Part shown: positions 1-7,502 of the stretch, piece by piece | How positions within the stretch are numbered: the stretch's first letter is position 1 | Layout: each line of letters begins with the position of its first letter | Source: Lysobacteraceae bacterium | GTDB lineage: Bacteria; Pseudomonadota; Gammaproteobacteria; Xanthomonadales; Xanthomonadaceae | Reading direction: 5' to 3' | DNA length: 9,505 nt | Assembly (NCBI GenBank): GCA_017990865.1 | Contig: JAGNNB010000090.1 | Location: forward strand, 1 to 9,505 | The notes under the pieces: model-generated | What the model was told of the DNA's origin: nothing | Seen by the model: the letters and a program-made list of their open reading frames with translations, nothing else | The model's database searches: none | Made by a program: the position numbers and the translations under genes

Positions 1-286
1 CGGCCAAATCGCGATCCTGGTCCCAGCGGATGCCGAAGCTGTAGTCGCCGTCGCGATAACTGGCGACGGTGCCGGCCAACGCGCGGAACAGGCCGCGCAT
101 CGGCGCAATAGTGCGGCGCAGCGCGACGACGACGAAGCCGGTCGCGATGGCGAAGGCCGCCGCCGCTGCCGCCCAGGGCTCCAACCATCGCGCGAAGACG
201 GCGGTCAGCGTCGCCGCCGCCGCGCAGGCGAGCGTGCTGAACGCGATCAGACGCGTCGCCAAGGATCGTTTCCGAGACGCGCGCAT
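1..286 (-). CDS. Sensor histidine kinase, N-terminal fragment (runs off the left edge)
   Basis: Only the first 95 codons are in the window. They read from ATG at 286 and remain open at base 1. The translation starts MRASRKRSLATRL and has two hydrophobic segments, at about residues 13-33 and 37-56, joined by a very short loop, so there is almost no periplasmic sensor domain. A HAMP-like linker follows (LRRTIAPMRGLFRAL, then SYRDGDYSF, about residues 56-84). This resembles the start of NtrY-like membrane kinases that partner NtrC-family regulators. The start lies 8 bases after the stop of the response regulator gene, so the two are almost certainly cotranscribed. No good ribosome-binding site precedes the ATG, which suggests translational coupling. 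The catalytic HisKA and HATPase domains would lie outside the window, so the kinase call rests on the HAMP-like segment and on context. A sensor with such a short loop would be expected to sense within the membrane or through a partner protein; that is inference. Confidence 0.72.
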   Translation of the reverse strand, partial: MRASRKRSLATRLIAFSTLACAAAATLTAVFARWLEPWAAAAAAFAIATGFVVVALRRTIAPMRGLFRALAGTVASYRDGDYSFGIRWDQDRDLA

Positions 287-294
287 GAGAAGGT

Positions 295-1644
295 CTAAGG
301 CCGTTTGATGCCGAGGCGTTCGAGCCGGCGGTACAGGGCTTGGCGCGACATGCCCAAATCGTTCGCCGCCTGCGCGAGGACGCCGCCGGCGCGATCCAAG
401 GCCATTTCGATCGTCGCGCGATCCGGTTCCGCAACATCGCCGATGTGCGCGGACGACGTCGCGACCGACATCGCGGCCTGCAGCCCGAGATCCTCCGCTT
501 CGATCCGATCGCTTTTCGCCAACAATGCCGCGCGTTGAATGGTATTGCGCAGCTCGCGGGCATTGCCCGGCCAGCGATGCGCGATCAGCGCGCGCTCGGC
601 GCTTTCGGCCAGGGTCTTGCCCGCGGGCAGAAAATGCCGCGCCAAAGGCACGATGTCGTCGGGCCGCTGCGCCAACGACGGCAACCGCACTTCGATCGCA
701 TTCAAGCGGTAATACAAATCCTCGCGAAACTGTCCAGCTGCGATCATCGTCGGCAGATCGGCGTTGGTCGCGCTCAGCACGCGCACTTTGACTTCGCGCT
801 CGCGACTGCCGCCCAGACGTTGGAAGCGACCGGTCTCCAGCACGCGCAGCAATTTCACTTGTCCGGCCAACGGCAATGTGCCGATTTCGTCGAGGAATAG
901 CGTTCCGCCGTCGGCGGCCTCGAAGGTGCCTTCGCGCGCGCGCGTGGCGCCGGTGTACGCGCCTTGTTCGGCGCCGAACAATTCCGCTTCGATCAATTCC
1001 GCCGGCAACGCGCCGCAGTTGAGCGCGACGAACGGTCCGTTGCGCACCGACGAATTCGCATGCACGATTTCCGCGAGCTTTTCCTTGCCGGCGCCGTTGG
1101 GGCCGGTGATCAAGACCGGCAAGTCCGAGCGCGCCACCTGGCATGCCAGCGTGAGCGTGGATTCGGTCAGCGGGTCGGCATGCACGAAACCGCGCAGATC
1201 GTAGGCGTCCAACGCCGCGCGGCGACGGCGTTCGCCGGCATCGCGACGCGCCAGTTGACGCCGCGTCTGCGACAACTCCAGCAGATTGTTGACCGTCGCC
1301 ATCAACTTGCGGTCGTCCCACGGTTTGGCGAGGTAATCGGCCGCCCCGGCTTTCACCAACTCCACCGCGGATTCCAAATGCGTCCACGCCGTCAACAGAA
1401 TTACCGGCACATCCGGGTCGCGTGAGCGGATGTCGCGGAACAGCGCTTCGCCTTCTTCGCCCGATGTCGTGTCGGTCTCGAAATTCATGTCCTGCACCAC
1501 GAGGTCCACCGACGACTGCGCGAGCGCCGCCAGCCCTTCTTCCGGCCCGTTGGCGATGCGGGTGTCGATATCGTGCAGCGAGAACAAGGTCTCGAGCGCG
1601 GTCGCGACCGCCGGGTTATCGTCGATGACCAGGATCGTAGGCAT
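295..1644 (-). CDS. NtrC-family sigma-54-dependent response regulator
   Basis: This 449-aa protein has the complete three-domain layout of a sigma-54 activator. The receiver domain (about 1-120) has the acidic pair D8/D9, phosphoacceptor D52 (VVQDMNF), T85 and K107. The AAA+ domain (about 160-385) has a Walker A GPNGAGKE at 181-188, the sigma-54 contact loop GAYTGA at 228-233 (the accepted Tyr variant of GAFTGA), Walker B LFLDE at 249-253, and FREDLYYRLN at 306-315. The C-terminus (about 421-446, AANDLGMSRQALYRRL) is a Fis-type helix-turn-helix. The protein should hydrolyse ATP to remodel sigma-54 RNA polymerase once phosphorylated by the kinase encoded just downstream. It is the seventh gene of the minus-strand operon, 52 bases after the hydrolase gene. 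A sigma-54 promoter with paired palindromes stands at the head of that operon, so this protein is the obvious candidate to bind there. Its signal is not visible in the sequence. The family call is very secure. Confidence 0.96.
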   Translation of the reverse strand: MPTILVIDDNPAVATALETLFSLHDIDTRIANGPEEGLAALAQSSVDLVVQDMNFETDTTSGEEGEALFRDIRSRDPDVPVILLTAWTHLESAVELVKAGAADYLAKPWDDRKLMATVNNLLELSQTRRQLARRDAGERRRRAALDAYDLRGFVHADPLTESTLTLACQVARSDLPVLITGPNGAGKEKLAEIVHANSSVRNGPFVALNCGALPAELIEAELFGAEQGAYTGATRAREGTFEAADGGTLFLDEIGTLPLAGQVKLLRVLETGRFQRLGGSREREVKVRVLSATNADLPTMIAAGQFREDLYYRLNAIEVRLPSLAQRPDDIVPLARHFLPAGKTLAESAERALIAHRWPGNARELRNTIQRAALLAKSDRIEAEDLGLQAAMSVATSSAHIGDVAEPDRATIEMALDRAGGVLAQAANDLGMSRQALYRRLERLGIKRP

Positions 1645-1696
1645 GAATTACGGTCTCATGCCCGCAAGAAAGGTGTCAATGCGATGCGCATGCGCG

Positions 1697-2740
1697 TCAA
1701 TCGTTCCTGAACGTGCGGCCGCGCGGATCGGACATCGCCCAGCGCACGAACGCGCCGATGACTTCGTCGTAGCGGCTGCCGTCTTGCCGTTGCAAACCGT
1801 GATCCGCGTCCGCGACCGACCAATAGAAGATCGCGCGCTGCGGCTGTTTCCGCATCAGTTCGATGACCATCGTATCGGAGGAGGCGATCGGCACGCTCTG
1901 ATCGCGTTCGCCGTGGGCGATGAAGACCGGAATCTCGCTGCGCAGCAGATGTTCCAGCGGCGAGCTGTCGATGGCGAAACTTTTCCAGCGCGCGGCGTCG
2001 TAGCCCAGATAAGGCGAGGGCGCGTCGCCGGAAAGGAAGCGATCGAGATCGCCGAAAATCTTGCGTACTCCGACTGCGCTTTTCGCCTCGCGCTGCTGAT
2101 GCACGAAATCGAAAAACTGCGATGTGCCGGCGCCGCCGATCAGCAATATAGCTTGCGCCGGATTGCGGCGATCCGCGGCGATCGCGGCGACCACATCGGC
2201 GCCTTCCGACGTACCGACCAGCAGCAGCGGGCCGGCCCATGGTTGCTGTCGCAATAACGCCAATTGCGCGAGCGAGTCCTCGACGCGATGTTGGAGCGTG
2301 ACGCCGCCATGGCGTTCGGTGCAGGGCTGTTCGGCGAGGCGCACGGACGCGTCGCTTTTGGCGGCGGGAATCTTCGCTTGCAACGACACCAGGTTTCGGC
2401 GTTCCAATAACGCGATATGCACGCCCAGCGCGTCTTGCACCGGTGCTTCGATCAGCGGCGATGTAGTCGAGAGCCCGACCTGCGCGCCCATGTCGATGAG
2501 ATCCATCGTCGGAATGCAGACCGACCCGGGCAGAAACGCCAGCACGGGTTTTCGATCCGCGCTTTTGCCGACGACGATGTCGAGACGGTCGCCGGCCTCG
2601 TTGTGCGCGGTGAGCCGCTCCAATCGCGCCAAGGGCGGAATGCTGGCGAACGGGATTTCGGCGTTCGCCGCGGCGCAGACGAGCGATAGCGCGGCGACCG
2701 CCGCAGCGATGAACGGTTTAATCATCAAGCGCTGGGTCAT
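1697..2740 (-). CDS. Exported alpha/beta hydrolase, unknown substrate
   Basis: This is a 347-aa protein with a clear Sec signal peptide: basic start MTQRLMIK, hydrophobic core to about residue 22, and likely cleavage after ANA at 27. The mature part shows alpha/beta-hydrolase landmarks. The nucleophile elbow is GTSEG with Ser178, followed by a probable acid Asp280 in AHGERDQSVP and a probable catalytic His314 in DADHGL, all in the canonical order. Cys75 and Cys140 could form a disulfide in the periplasm. The gene starts 21 bases after the second permease gene and is followed 52 bases later by the response regulator, all on one strand, so it probably belongs to the efflux operon. A periplasmic esterase or peptidase cotranscribed with a pump could modify the exported compound or process an envelope component; this is inference. 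The GADV that follows the nucleophile loosely recalls VirJ/AcvB-type hydrolases, but I see no further support for that subfamily. Confidence 0.85.
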   Translation of the reverse strand: MTQRLMIKPFIAAAVAALSLVCAAANAEIPFASIPPLARLERLTAHNEAGDRLDIVVGKSADRKPVLAFLPGSVCIPTMDLIDMGAQVGLSTTSPLIEAPVQDALGVHIALLERRNLVSLQAKIPAAKSDASVRLAEQPCTERHGGVTLQHRVEDSLAQLALLRQQPWAGPLLLVGTSEGADVVAAIAADRRNPAQAILLIGGAGTSQFFDFVHQQREAKSAVGVRKIFGDLDRFLSGDAPSPYLGYDAARWKSFAIDSSPLEHLLRSEIPVFIAHGERDQSVPIASSDTMVIELMRKQPQRAIFYWSVADADHGLQRQDGSRYDEVIGAFVRWAMSDPRGRTFRND

Positions 2741-2761
2741 GGCATCGATTCCGCGAAAGAT

Positions 2762-3976
2762 TCACACGCTGCGCGTCGCGATCGCCGGCGGCACCGCGGC
2801 GGCGCGTCGGGCCGGGCCGAACACAGCCACCTGACCCAGCAACCACAACGCGGCCGCACCGACCGGCAGATAAACCAGAGGCAAGCGCGGCAGTTCGTAA
2901 TGCGACATCAGCAATTGATTCAATCCGTACGCGCCCAGCATGCCGAGCGCGATGCCGATCGTGGCGAGCAGGAAATTCTCGATCTGGAAATAGCGCAGGA
3001 TTTGCCCGCGCGTCGCACCGAGGGCGCGGCGCACGCCGATTTGTTTGGTGCGCTGCTGCACCCAGAAACTGACCAGACCGCCGATGCCGAAGGCAGTGAT
3101 CGTCAGCAGCGCCGCGCAGACGATCGCCAGCAACCATGCGACGGCGCGATCGCGGCCGTAAAAATCGCGGCGCATGTCGCTCACCAGGTCCTGATCGTTG
3201 ATCAGACGGTTGGCGTCGAGTTTGTTCAGCGTGTCGATCGCGGTCTTCATCACGTCCGCGCGGCGTTCCGGGGCGGTGCGCAGCACGTACAAGCCCGTGC
3301 TCATCTGCACGGGCAGAAACACCGAGTAACCGGATTCGTTGGAGGCGCCCGCATCGTTGGGGCGCAGCACGTGATCGACGATGCCGACGATGCGGGTGGG
3401 ATTGTCGCCCCAGACCAAAAAGCTTTTGCCGATCGCGTTCTGTCCCGGGTAGAGATTCTCGGCGAACGCGCGCGTGACGATCGCCGCCGGAAACGCGATG
3501 TTCACGCCCGGCTTGTTCATCGCTTCCCACTCCAGATACTCGTCGTCGGCGAAGTCGCGACCGGCGATCAAGCGCAGGCCGAAGGTTTCCAGCATCTGTT
3601 CGTCGCCGAGATAGGTGCTGGCGTTGAAGTTCGAATCCTGTTGCTCGCGGGTCAGACGCACGCCGCTGTTCCAGGACGAGCCGCCGTAGGGAATCTGGTT
3701 CACGCTGCTGGCGTGTACGACGCCCGGAATCGCGCGCAGCGCAGCCATATCGGCGCGGGCGCGCGCGGTTTCGTCGCCATCGTCGAGGCTGCCGATCTGC
3801 AGACGCACCAGTTCGTTTTCGGTCAGTCCGCTGTCGCGACCGATGCGACCGATACGGTCGGTGATCAGAAACAGCGCATTGCAGATGATGGCGCAGCTCA
3901 ACGCGATCTCGAGCACGATCAGCGCTGCGGCGGTCTTATGCCGGAGCAGTGTGGAGAGGATCGGGCGGATGTCCAT
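2762..3976 (-). CDS. MacB/FtsX-type ABC transporter permease, second subunit
   Basis: This is a 404-aa membrane protein with MacB architecture but no ATPase domain. TM1 is at about 15-38, a periplasmic MacB core domain at about 40-275, and three C-terminal TM segments at about 279-305, 330-357 and 366-388. The cytoplasmic coupling motif KQIGVRRALGATRGQI at 311-326, between TM2 and TM3, is characteristic of FtsX/MacB permeases. The reading frame continues upstream without a stop, but ATG at 3976 was chosen because a GGAG lies 7 bases before it and the protein there begins MDIRPILSTLLRHK, the usual basic run before TM1. It pairs with the other permease (4072-5382), with which it shares only the fold and the coupling motif, so a heterodimer driven by the separate ATPase is likely. 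Ninety-five bases with a possible attenuator separate it from the upstream permease. It contains the lone periplasmic domain type used for mechanotransmission rather than a transmembrane substrate channel. Confidence 0.9.
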   Translation of the reverse strand: MDIRPILSTLLRHKTAAALIVLEIALSCAIICNALFLITDRIGRIGRDSGLTENELVRLQIGSLDDGDETARARADMAALRAIPGVVHASSVNQIPYGGSSWNSGVRLTREQQDSNFNASTYLGDEQMLETFGLRLIAGRDFADDEYLEWEAMNKPGVNIAFPAAIVTRAFAENLYPGQNAIGKSFLVWGDNPTRIVGIVDHVLRPNDAGASNESGYSVFLPVQMSTGLYVLRTAPERRADVMKTAIDTLNKLDANRLINDQDLVSDMRRDFYGRDRAVAWLLAIVCAALLTITAFGIGGLVSFWVQQRTKQIGVRRALGATRGQILRYFQIENFLLATIGIALGMLGAYGLNQLLMSHYELPRLPLVYLPVGAAALWLLGQVAVFGPARRAAAVPPAIATRSV

Positions 3977-3999
3977 GGTGGGCTCCGGTGCGGATATGC

Positions 4000-4034
4000 G
4001 GGCGAAAAAGAAAGGGGCGAAAAAGAAAGGGGCG
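4000..4034. repeat. 15-bp tandem repeat, 2.3 copies
   Basis: The unit GCGAAAAAGAAAGGG occurs back to back at 4002-4016 and 4017-4031, and the match continues on both sides to about 4000 and 4034. On the transcribed (minus) strand each copy reads CGCCCCTTTCTTTTT, that is, a terminator arm plus a T-run, present twice. The repeat lies wholly in the gap between the two permease genes. Confidence 0.85.
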
Positions 4035-4061
4035 ATGCGGAGAGAGGGCACCGCCCCTTTC
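4020..4061 (-). terminator. Terminator-like hairpin with T-run, possible intra-operon attenuator
   Basis: On the minus strand GAAAGGGGCG (4061-4052) can pair perfectly with CGCCCCTTTC (4034-4025) across a 17-base loop, and TTTTT follows at 4024-4020. A second copy of the distal arm with its own TTTTT lies at 4019-4005. This has the form of a Rho-independent terminator. It lies between the stop of the first permease gene and the start of the second, within what otherwise looks like one operon, so partial termination rather than an operon end is likely. The proximal arm is also used by the hairpin at 4055-4070, making the two structures mutually exclusive. No folding energy was calculated. Confidence 0.55.
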
Positions 4062-4070
4062 GCGAAAGGG
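4055..4070. repeat. 16-bp perfect palindrome just after a stop codon
   Basis: CCCTTTCGCGAAAGGG is self-complementary and would form a 6-bp stem closed by CGCG in RNA. It begins one base past the TAA of the first permease gene (4072-4074). Its 3' half on the minus strand is the same segment that forms the first arm of the terminator-like hairpin at 4020-4061, so it could act as a competing (anti-terminator) fold. Confidence 0.6.
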
Positions 4071-4071
4071 C

Positions 4072-5382
4072 TTATTGCGATTTCAACTGAATCGCTGGCG
4101 TGATCTGGCACGCGCGCCATGCCGGCAGCAGTCCGGCGAGCAGGCTCGCGGCCAGCGCCAGTACGAAGCACAAGGCCAGCATCGTCGTGTCCAAGTGCGC
4201 CAGTTCGGCGTACTCGGTGGGTTGCTGCCGCACCGCCCACAGCCCCAGCCACGCCAGGCCCAAGCCGAGGCCGCCGCCGACCAGGCCCACCGTGCCGGCT
4301 TCGACCAGGCACTGCAGGAAGATGTTGCGACGCGAGGCGCCCAGCGCGCGACGCACGCCGATGTCCTGCGCGCGACGCAGGAATTTCGCCAGCAACAGGC
4401 CGACGGTGTTGAGCAGACATACTGCCAGGAAGCCGAACGCCAGCCACATCTGCAGACGTACATCCGCCGGCACCGCGCCCATTTCTTCCAGCCAGCTCAA
4501 TACATCGTGCAAGCGCACATTGGTCGGCCGCTCGAAGCGCCCGGCTTTGCGCTGCTCGTCGGAGTAATCGGCGAGATAGCGGCGATAACGCTCGACTTTC
4601 TCAGGGCTGTCGAGCTCGACCCAATACTGCAGCCACGTGCACGGCGCATTCACGCCAGTCGAGCCTTCGTCGTCGAGATTCGCCTCGCCCCAGCAATTCA
4701 TGTTGCCTTGCGAGCCCATCTTCAGCGCGCGCGAGGTGGAGAACGGCAGGAAGACATCCTCGGCACCGCCGAAGCGCTGATTGGTGAGGTCGTAAAAACG
4801 CGGGTTCACGGCCCAATCGTCGAGCACGCCGATCACGCGGAAGCTGTTGCGGTCGAGCCGAAAGGTTTTGCCGACGCTGTTGCCACCGCGGAACAAACGA
4901 TCGTTGAGCTTCTTCGTGATCACCGCCACGCGCGCGCGGGCTTCATCGTCCGCCGCGGTCCAGCCGTTCCCGTGCAAAAACGGCGCGTCGAACATCGGGA
5001 AGAAGTCGGCCGATGTGTAGCGCGTCTGTTCGTACGTGGGCTTGGCCGTGCTGTTTTCGATTTCGACGACCACACTGCCGGCGGACATCACCGCTTGCCG
5101 ATCGCCGCGCTTTTGCCGGAGCAAGGCCTCGGCATCGAAGCGGGTCATCTGTTGCTCCGGCTCGTCTCCGGGCGTGAAGCCCTGTTTCGAGCGCGGATCG
5201 ATACGCGGATAGAAAAGCACACCGCTCTTCTGCGGAATCGGATCGCCGGCGAGCACGTAATAAACAGTCAGCGTGGTCATGGTCGCGCCGATGCCCAGCG
5301 CGATCGCCAGCACCATGACCAAAGTCAGCGCTTTGTTGCGACGCAGACTGCGCAGGGCCAGATCGAAGTAGTAGGCGAACAT
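4072..5382 (-). CDS. MacB/FtsX-type ABC transporter permease, first subunit
   Basis: This is a 436-aa inner-membrane permease. The N-terminal amphipathic stretch MFAYYFDLALRSLRRNK leads into TM1 (about 19-44). A large periplasmic MacB-like domain (about 46-305) follows, then TM2 (312-335), TM3 (357-384) and TM4 (400-422). The coupling motif QDIGVRRALGASRRNIF at 339-355 contacts the ATPase in this family. The periplasmic domain holds only two cysteines, Cys230 and Cys248, a possible disulfide. ATG at 5382 is supported by GAGG eight bases upstream; that site overlaps the stop codon of the ATPase gene (5393-5395), so the two are probably translationally coupled. Canonical MacB fuses ATPase and permease into one homodimeric chain. 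Here the ATPase is separate and two unequal permeases are present. The MacB-type adaptor encoded upstream points to drug, peptide or glycolipid export rather than lipoprotein sorting. The substrate cannot be told from sequence. Confidence 0.92.
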   Translation of the reverse strand: MFAYYFDLALRSLRRNKALTLVMVLAIALGIGATMTTLTVYYVLAGDPIPQKSGVLFYPRIDPRSKQGFTPGDEPEQQMTRFDAEALLRQKRGDRQAVMSAGSVVVEIENSTAKPTYEQTRYTSADFFPMFDAPFLHGNGWTAADDEARARVAVITKKLNDRLFRGGNSVGKTFRLDRNSFRVIGVLDDWAVNPRFYDLTNQRFGGAEDVFLPFSTSRALKMGSQGNMNCWGEANLDDEGSTGVNAPCTWLQYWVELDSPEKVERYRRYLADYSDEQRKAGRFERPTNVRLHDVLSWLEEMGAVPADVRLQMWLAFGFLAVCLLNTVGLLLAKFLRRAQDIGVRRALGASRRNIFLQCLVEAGTVGLVGGGLGLGLAWLGLWAVRQQPTEYAELAHLDTTMLALCFVLALAASLLAGLLPAWRACQITPAIQLKSQ

Positions 5383-5392
5383 GGCGTCGTCC

Positions 5393-6112
5393 TCAGAGTG
5401 CGGTGGCCTGCGCGGTGGCGGCGGGGCGCACCAGCCCGCTGTCCATGCGCAAGTCGCTGGCCATGCCGTCGACGATATGCACGTTGCGTTGCGCGCGCGC
5501 GGCCAGTTCCGGATCGTGGGTCACCATCACGATTGTCGTACCTTGCCCGTTGATCTCCTCCAGCAATTCCATAACGCTGCGCGCCATTTGCGAATCGAGA
5601 TTGCCGGTGGGTTCGTCCGCCAGCAGCAGACGCGGGCTGCCGGCCAGCGCGCGCGCGATCGCCGCGCGCTGCTGCTGACCGCCGGAGAGTTCGGCCGGGA
5701 AGTGCTTCATACGCGAGCCCAAACCGACCCGGGTCAGCGCGTCCTCGATCCGCGACTTGCGCTCGCTCGCGGCCATGCCGCGATAGCGCAACGGCACGTC
5801 GACGTTGTCGAAAAGGTTGAGGTCCGGAATCAGATTGAAACTCTGGAAAATGAAACCGATCTTGCGATTGCGCAGTTTCGAGCGCGCATCGTCGCCGAGT
5901 TTGCTCACGTCGTCGCCGTCGAGCAGATAACTGCCGCCGGTGAATTCTTCCAACAGGCCGGCGATATTGAGGAACGTGGTTTTGCCCGAACCCGACGGCC
6001 CGGTCACAGCGACGAATTCGCCGTCTTTCACGTGCAGATCGAGCGAACGCAATGCGTGGGTTTCGACCAATTCGGTGCGGTAGATTTTGGTGACGCCTTG
6101 CATGTGCAGCAT
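5393..6112 (-). CDS. ABC transporter ATP-binding protein, MacB/LolD type
   Basis: This is a 239-aa cytoplasmic ATPase with every catalytic motif intact: Walker A GPSGSGKT at 38-45, Q-loop Gln90, signature LSGGQQQRA at 142-150, Walker B LLLADEP at 162-168 with Glu167, D-loop NLDS at 171-174 and the switch His199. The sequence and its length (about 230-240 aa) fit the MacB/LolD/FtsE group that energises FtsX-type permeases. The open frame extends 60 codons further upstream, but that part is low-complexity, and ATG at 6112 has GGAG seven bases before it. A second ATG three codons later lacks such a site. The gene lies 94 bases after the adaptor gene and 10 bases before the first permease gene. 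A homodimer of this subunit presumably drives both permeases. I do not assign a gene symbol because MacB itself is a fusion protein. Confidence 0.95.
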   Translation of the reverse strand: MLHMQGVTKIYRTELVETHALRSLDLHVKDGEFVAVTGPSGSGKTTFLNIAGLLEEFTGGSYLLDGDDVSKLGDDARSKLRNRKIGFIFQSFNLIPDLNLFDNVDVPLRYRGMAASERKSRIEDALTRVGLGSRMKHFPAELSGGQQQRAAIARALAGSPRLLLADEPTGNLDSQMARSVMELLEEINGQGTTIVMVTHDPELAARAQRNVHIVDGMASDLRMDSGLVRPAATAQATAL

Positions 6113-6206
6113 GGGAGGGCTCCGGAGAGAATGGCGAGCGCGGCGAGGGAGAGTGGCGTGGCGCGAGGCGGGAAGGGAAAGAACGATTCGCGACGAGAAA
6201 TTGCGG

Positions 6207-7475
6207 CTATAAACCGGAGATACGAACGCGTTCGGCATCGCCGAACTGATCGCTGCCGGAGACGACGATGCGGTCGCCGACCTTGGCGCCATCGAGAATT
6301 TCCACCGACGACAGGCTGCTGACGCCGGTGCGCAGCGGGCGGCGCACGGCCGAATCGCCGTCCATCACATAGGCACGGCTGCCGCCCTGTTCGACGAACG
6401 GTCCGCGATCCACCAGCAGCACATCGCGACGCGTGTCGAGCACGATGCGCGCGCTCAAGCGCTGGTTTTGACGCAAGCCGGGCGGTTGTTTGTCGGCGAA
6501 ACGCAGACGCGAGGACACTTCGCCGTTCACGACTTCCGGCGACACCGCGGAGATGCTGGCCGCGAACGTGCCGCCGGTGGCTTGCACTTCGGCCGGTACG
6601 CCGATGCCCAGATCGCGCGCGAAACTCTCCGGCACTTTGATTTCGACTTCGAACTGCGACAGATCGACCAAGGTCAGCACCGCCGCGTTCGCCGGCACGT
6701 TCGCGCGTTGCGCGATCATCAATTGACCCACTTGACCGTCGAACGGCGCGCGCAAATTCAGCGCATCCACTTGCCGCTGCAATTCGAGCACCACTTCGCG
6801 CTGCCGGTCCGCCTGCAGGCGTTTGTTGCGTGCGTCCAAACCGGCGCCGCGGCTTTGCAGATCGAATTCCTTGCGCGCGTTGGCGAGCGCGAGCTCGGCT
6901 TTCTTCAGCGAGTCCTGCGCGCGCGCCACATCGATCTGCGCGACGGCGCCGCCGTCGAATGCGCGTCGGTTCCGCTCCAAATCGCGCACCGAGGCGGTTT
7001 GATCCACCGACGCTTGATCCAGCGACTTGCGCGCACCGGCACGGGTGAGTTCGGCGTCGAGCACCGCACGCTCGGCTTCGGCGTCCAAACTGGCCAGCGT
7101 CGCCTGTTCCTGCGCCAGGCGGCTGCGCAGATCGGGGCTGTCGATTTCGGCGAGTATTTGGTCGCGTTTGACCGCATCGCCGGCCACCACTTTCAGCGTC
7201 ACCGTGCCCGCGGCGATGGCGTACAAGGTGGGACTGTTGGCGGCGATCACGCGGCCTTCGGCGGACAGGTCGCGCACCAGGTCGCCGCGCGTCACCGTGG
7301 CGATGCGGATGCGCCCGGCGTCGATCGAACGACTGCCGCCGCGCCATGCGGAGACCAGGAACGCCGCGCCGATGGCGAGCGCCGCGACGGCGAGACCGAT
7401 CGTCAGCAGACGGCGACGCGACGCGGGCGCGTTGGCGATCGTGCGGTCTTGCGCGGAAGTGTCGCGAATGCTCAT
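6207..7475 (-). CDS. Periplasmic adaptor (membrane fusion) protein, HlyD/MacA type
   Basis: This 422-aa protein is anchored by one N-terminal TM segment (about 23-43) after a basic patch ASRRR, with the rest in the periplasm. Visible parts in order are the first half of a lipoyl (biotinyl-like) domain at about 84-113 (GTVTLKVVAGDAVKRDQILAEI), and a long, heptad-rich, charged coiled-coil hairpin at about 115-240. Then come the second lipoyl half LRAPFDGQVG at 241-250, a beta-barrel region at about 272-350 and a membrane-proximal domain ending at RISGL. This is the standard adaptor fold that links an inner-membrane transporter to an outer-membrane TolC channel. No TolC gene is in the window, so the channel must be encoded elsewhere. 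The gene follows the small leader gene by 27 bases and precedes the ATPase by 94 bases. The ribosome-binding site before ATG 7475 is weak, so coupling to the upstream small gene is plausible. Confidence 0.93.
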   Translation of the reverse strand: MSIRDTSAQDRTIANAPASRRRLLTIGLAVAALAIGAAFLVSAWRGGSRSIDAGRIRIATVTRGDLVRDLSAEGRVIAANSPTLYAIAAGTVTLKVVAGDAVKRDQILAEIDSPDLRSRLAQEQATLASLDAEAERAVLDAELTRAGARKSLDQASVDQTASVRDLERNRRAFDGGAVAQIDVARAQDSLKKAELALANARKEFDLQSRGAGLDARNKRLQADRQREVVLELQRQVDALNLRAPFDGQVGQLMIAQRANVPANAAVLTLVDLSQFEVEIKVPESFARDLGIGVPAEVQATGGTFAASISAVSPEVVNGEVSSRLRFADKQPPGLRQNQRLSARIVLDTRRDVLLVDRGPFVEQGGSRAYVMDGDSAVRRPLRTGVSSLSSVEILDGAKVGDRIVVSGSDQFGDAERVRISGL

Positions 7476-7502
7476 GGCGTGCCCGTCATGCTTGCGCGCG
7501 CG

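Noticed and set aside
1645..1696. TTGACA-like box (about 1673-1678, minus strand) as a promoter for the regulator genes
   Set aside because: The minus strand carries ATTGACAC here, but no acceptable -10 box is found 16-18 bases downstream, so I do not call a promoter.
3977..4447. N-terminal extension of the second permease (frame open to 4447)
   Set aside because: The extra 157 codons overlap the C-terminus of the first permease gene and show no domain. The ATG at 3976 has a good ribosome-binding site and gives the normal permease N-terminus.
3949..5553. 534-aa plus-strand open frame across the permease and ATPase genes
   Set aside because: It runs antisense to the first permease, the attenuator region and the ATPase C-terminus. 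It is low-complexity and has no ribosome-binding site or domain, so it is a shadow frame.
6113..6292. 60-codon N-terminal extension of the ATPase
   Set aside because: It overlaps the adaptor gene and is Ser/Ala/Arg-rich without family similarity. The ATG at 6112 has GGAG at the right distance and fits the usual length.
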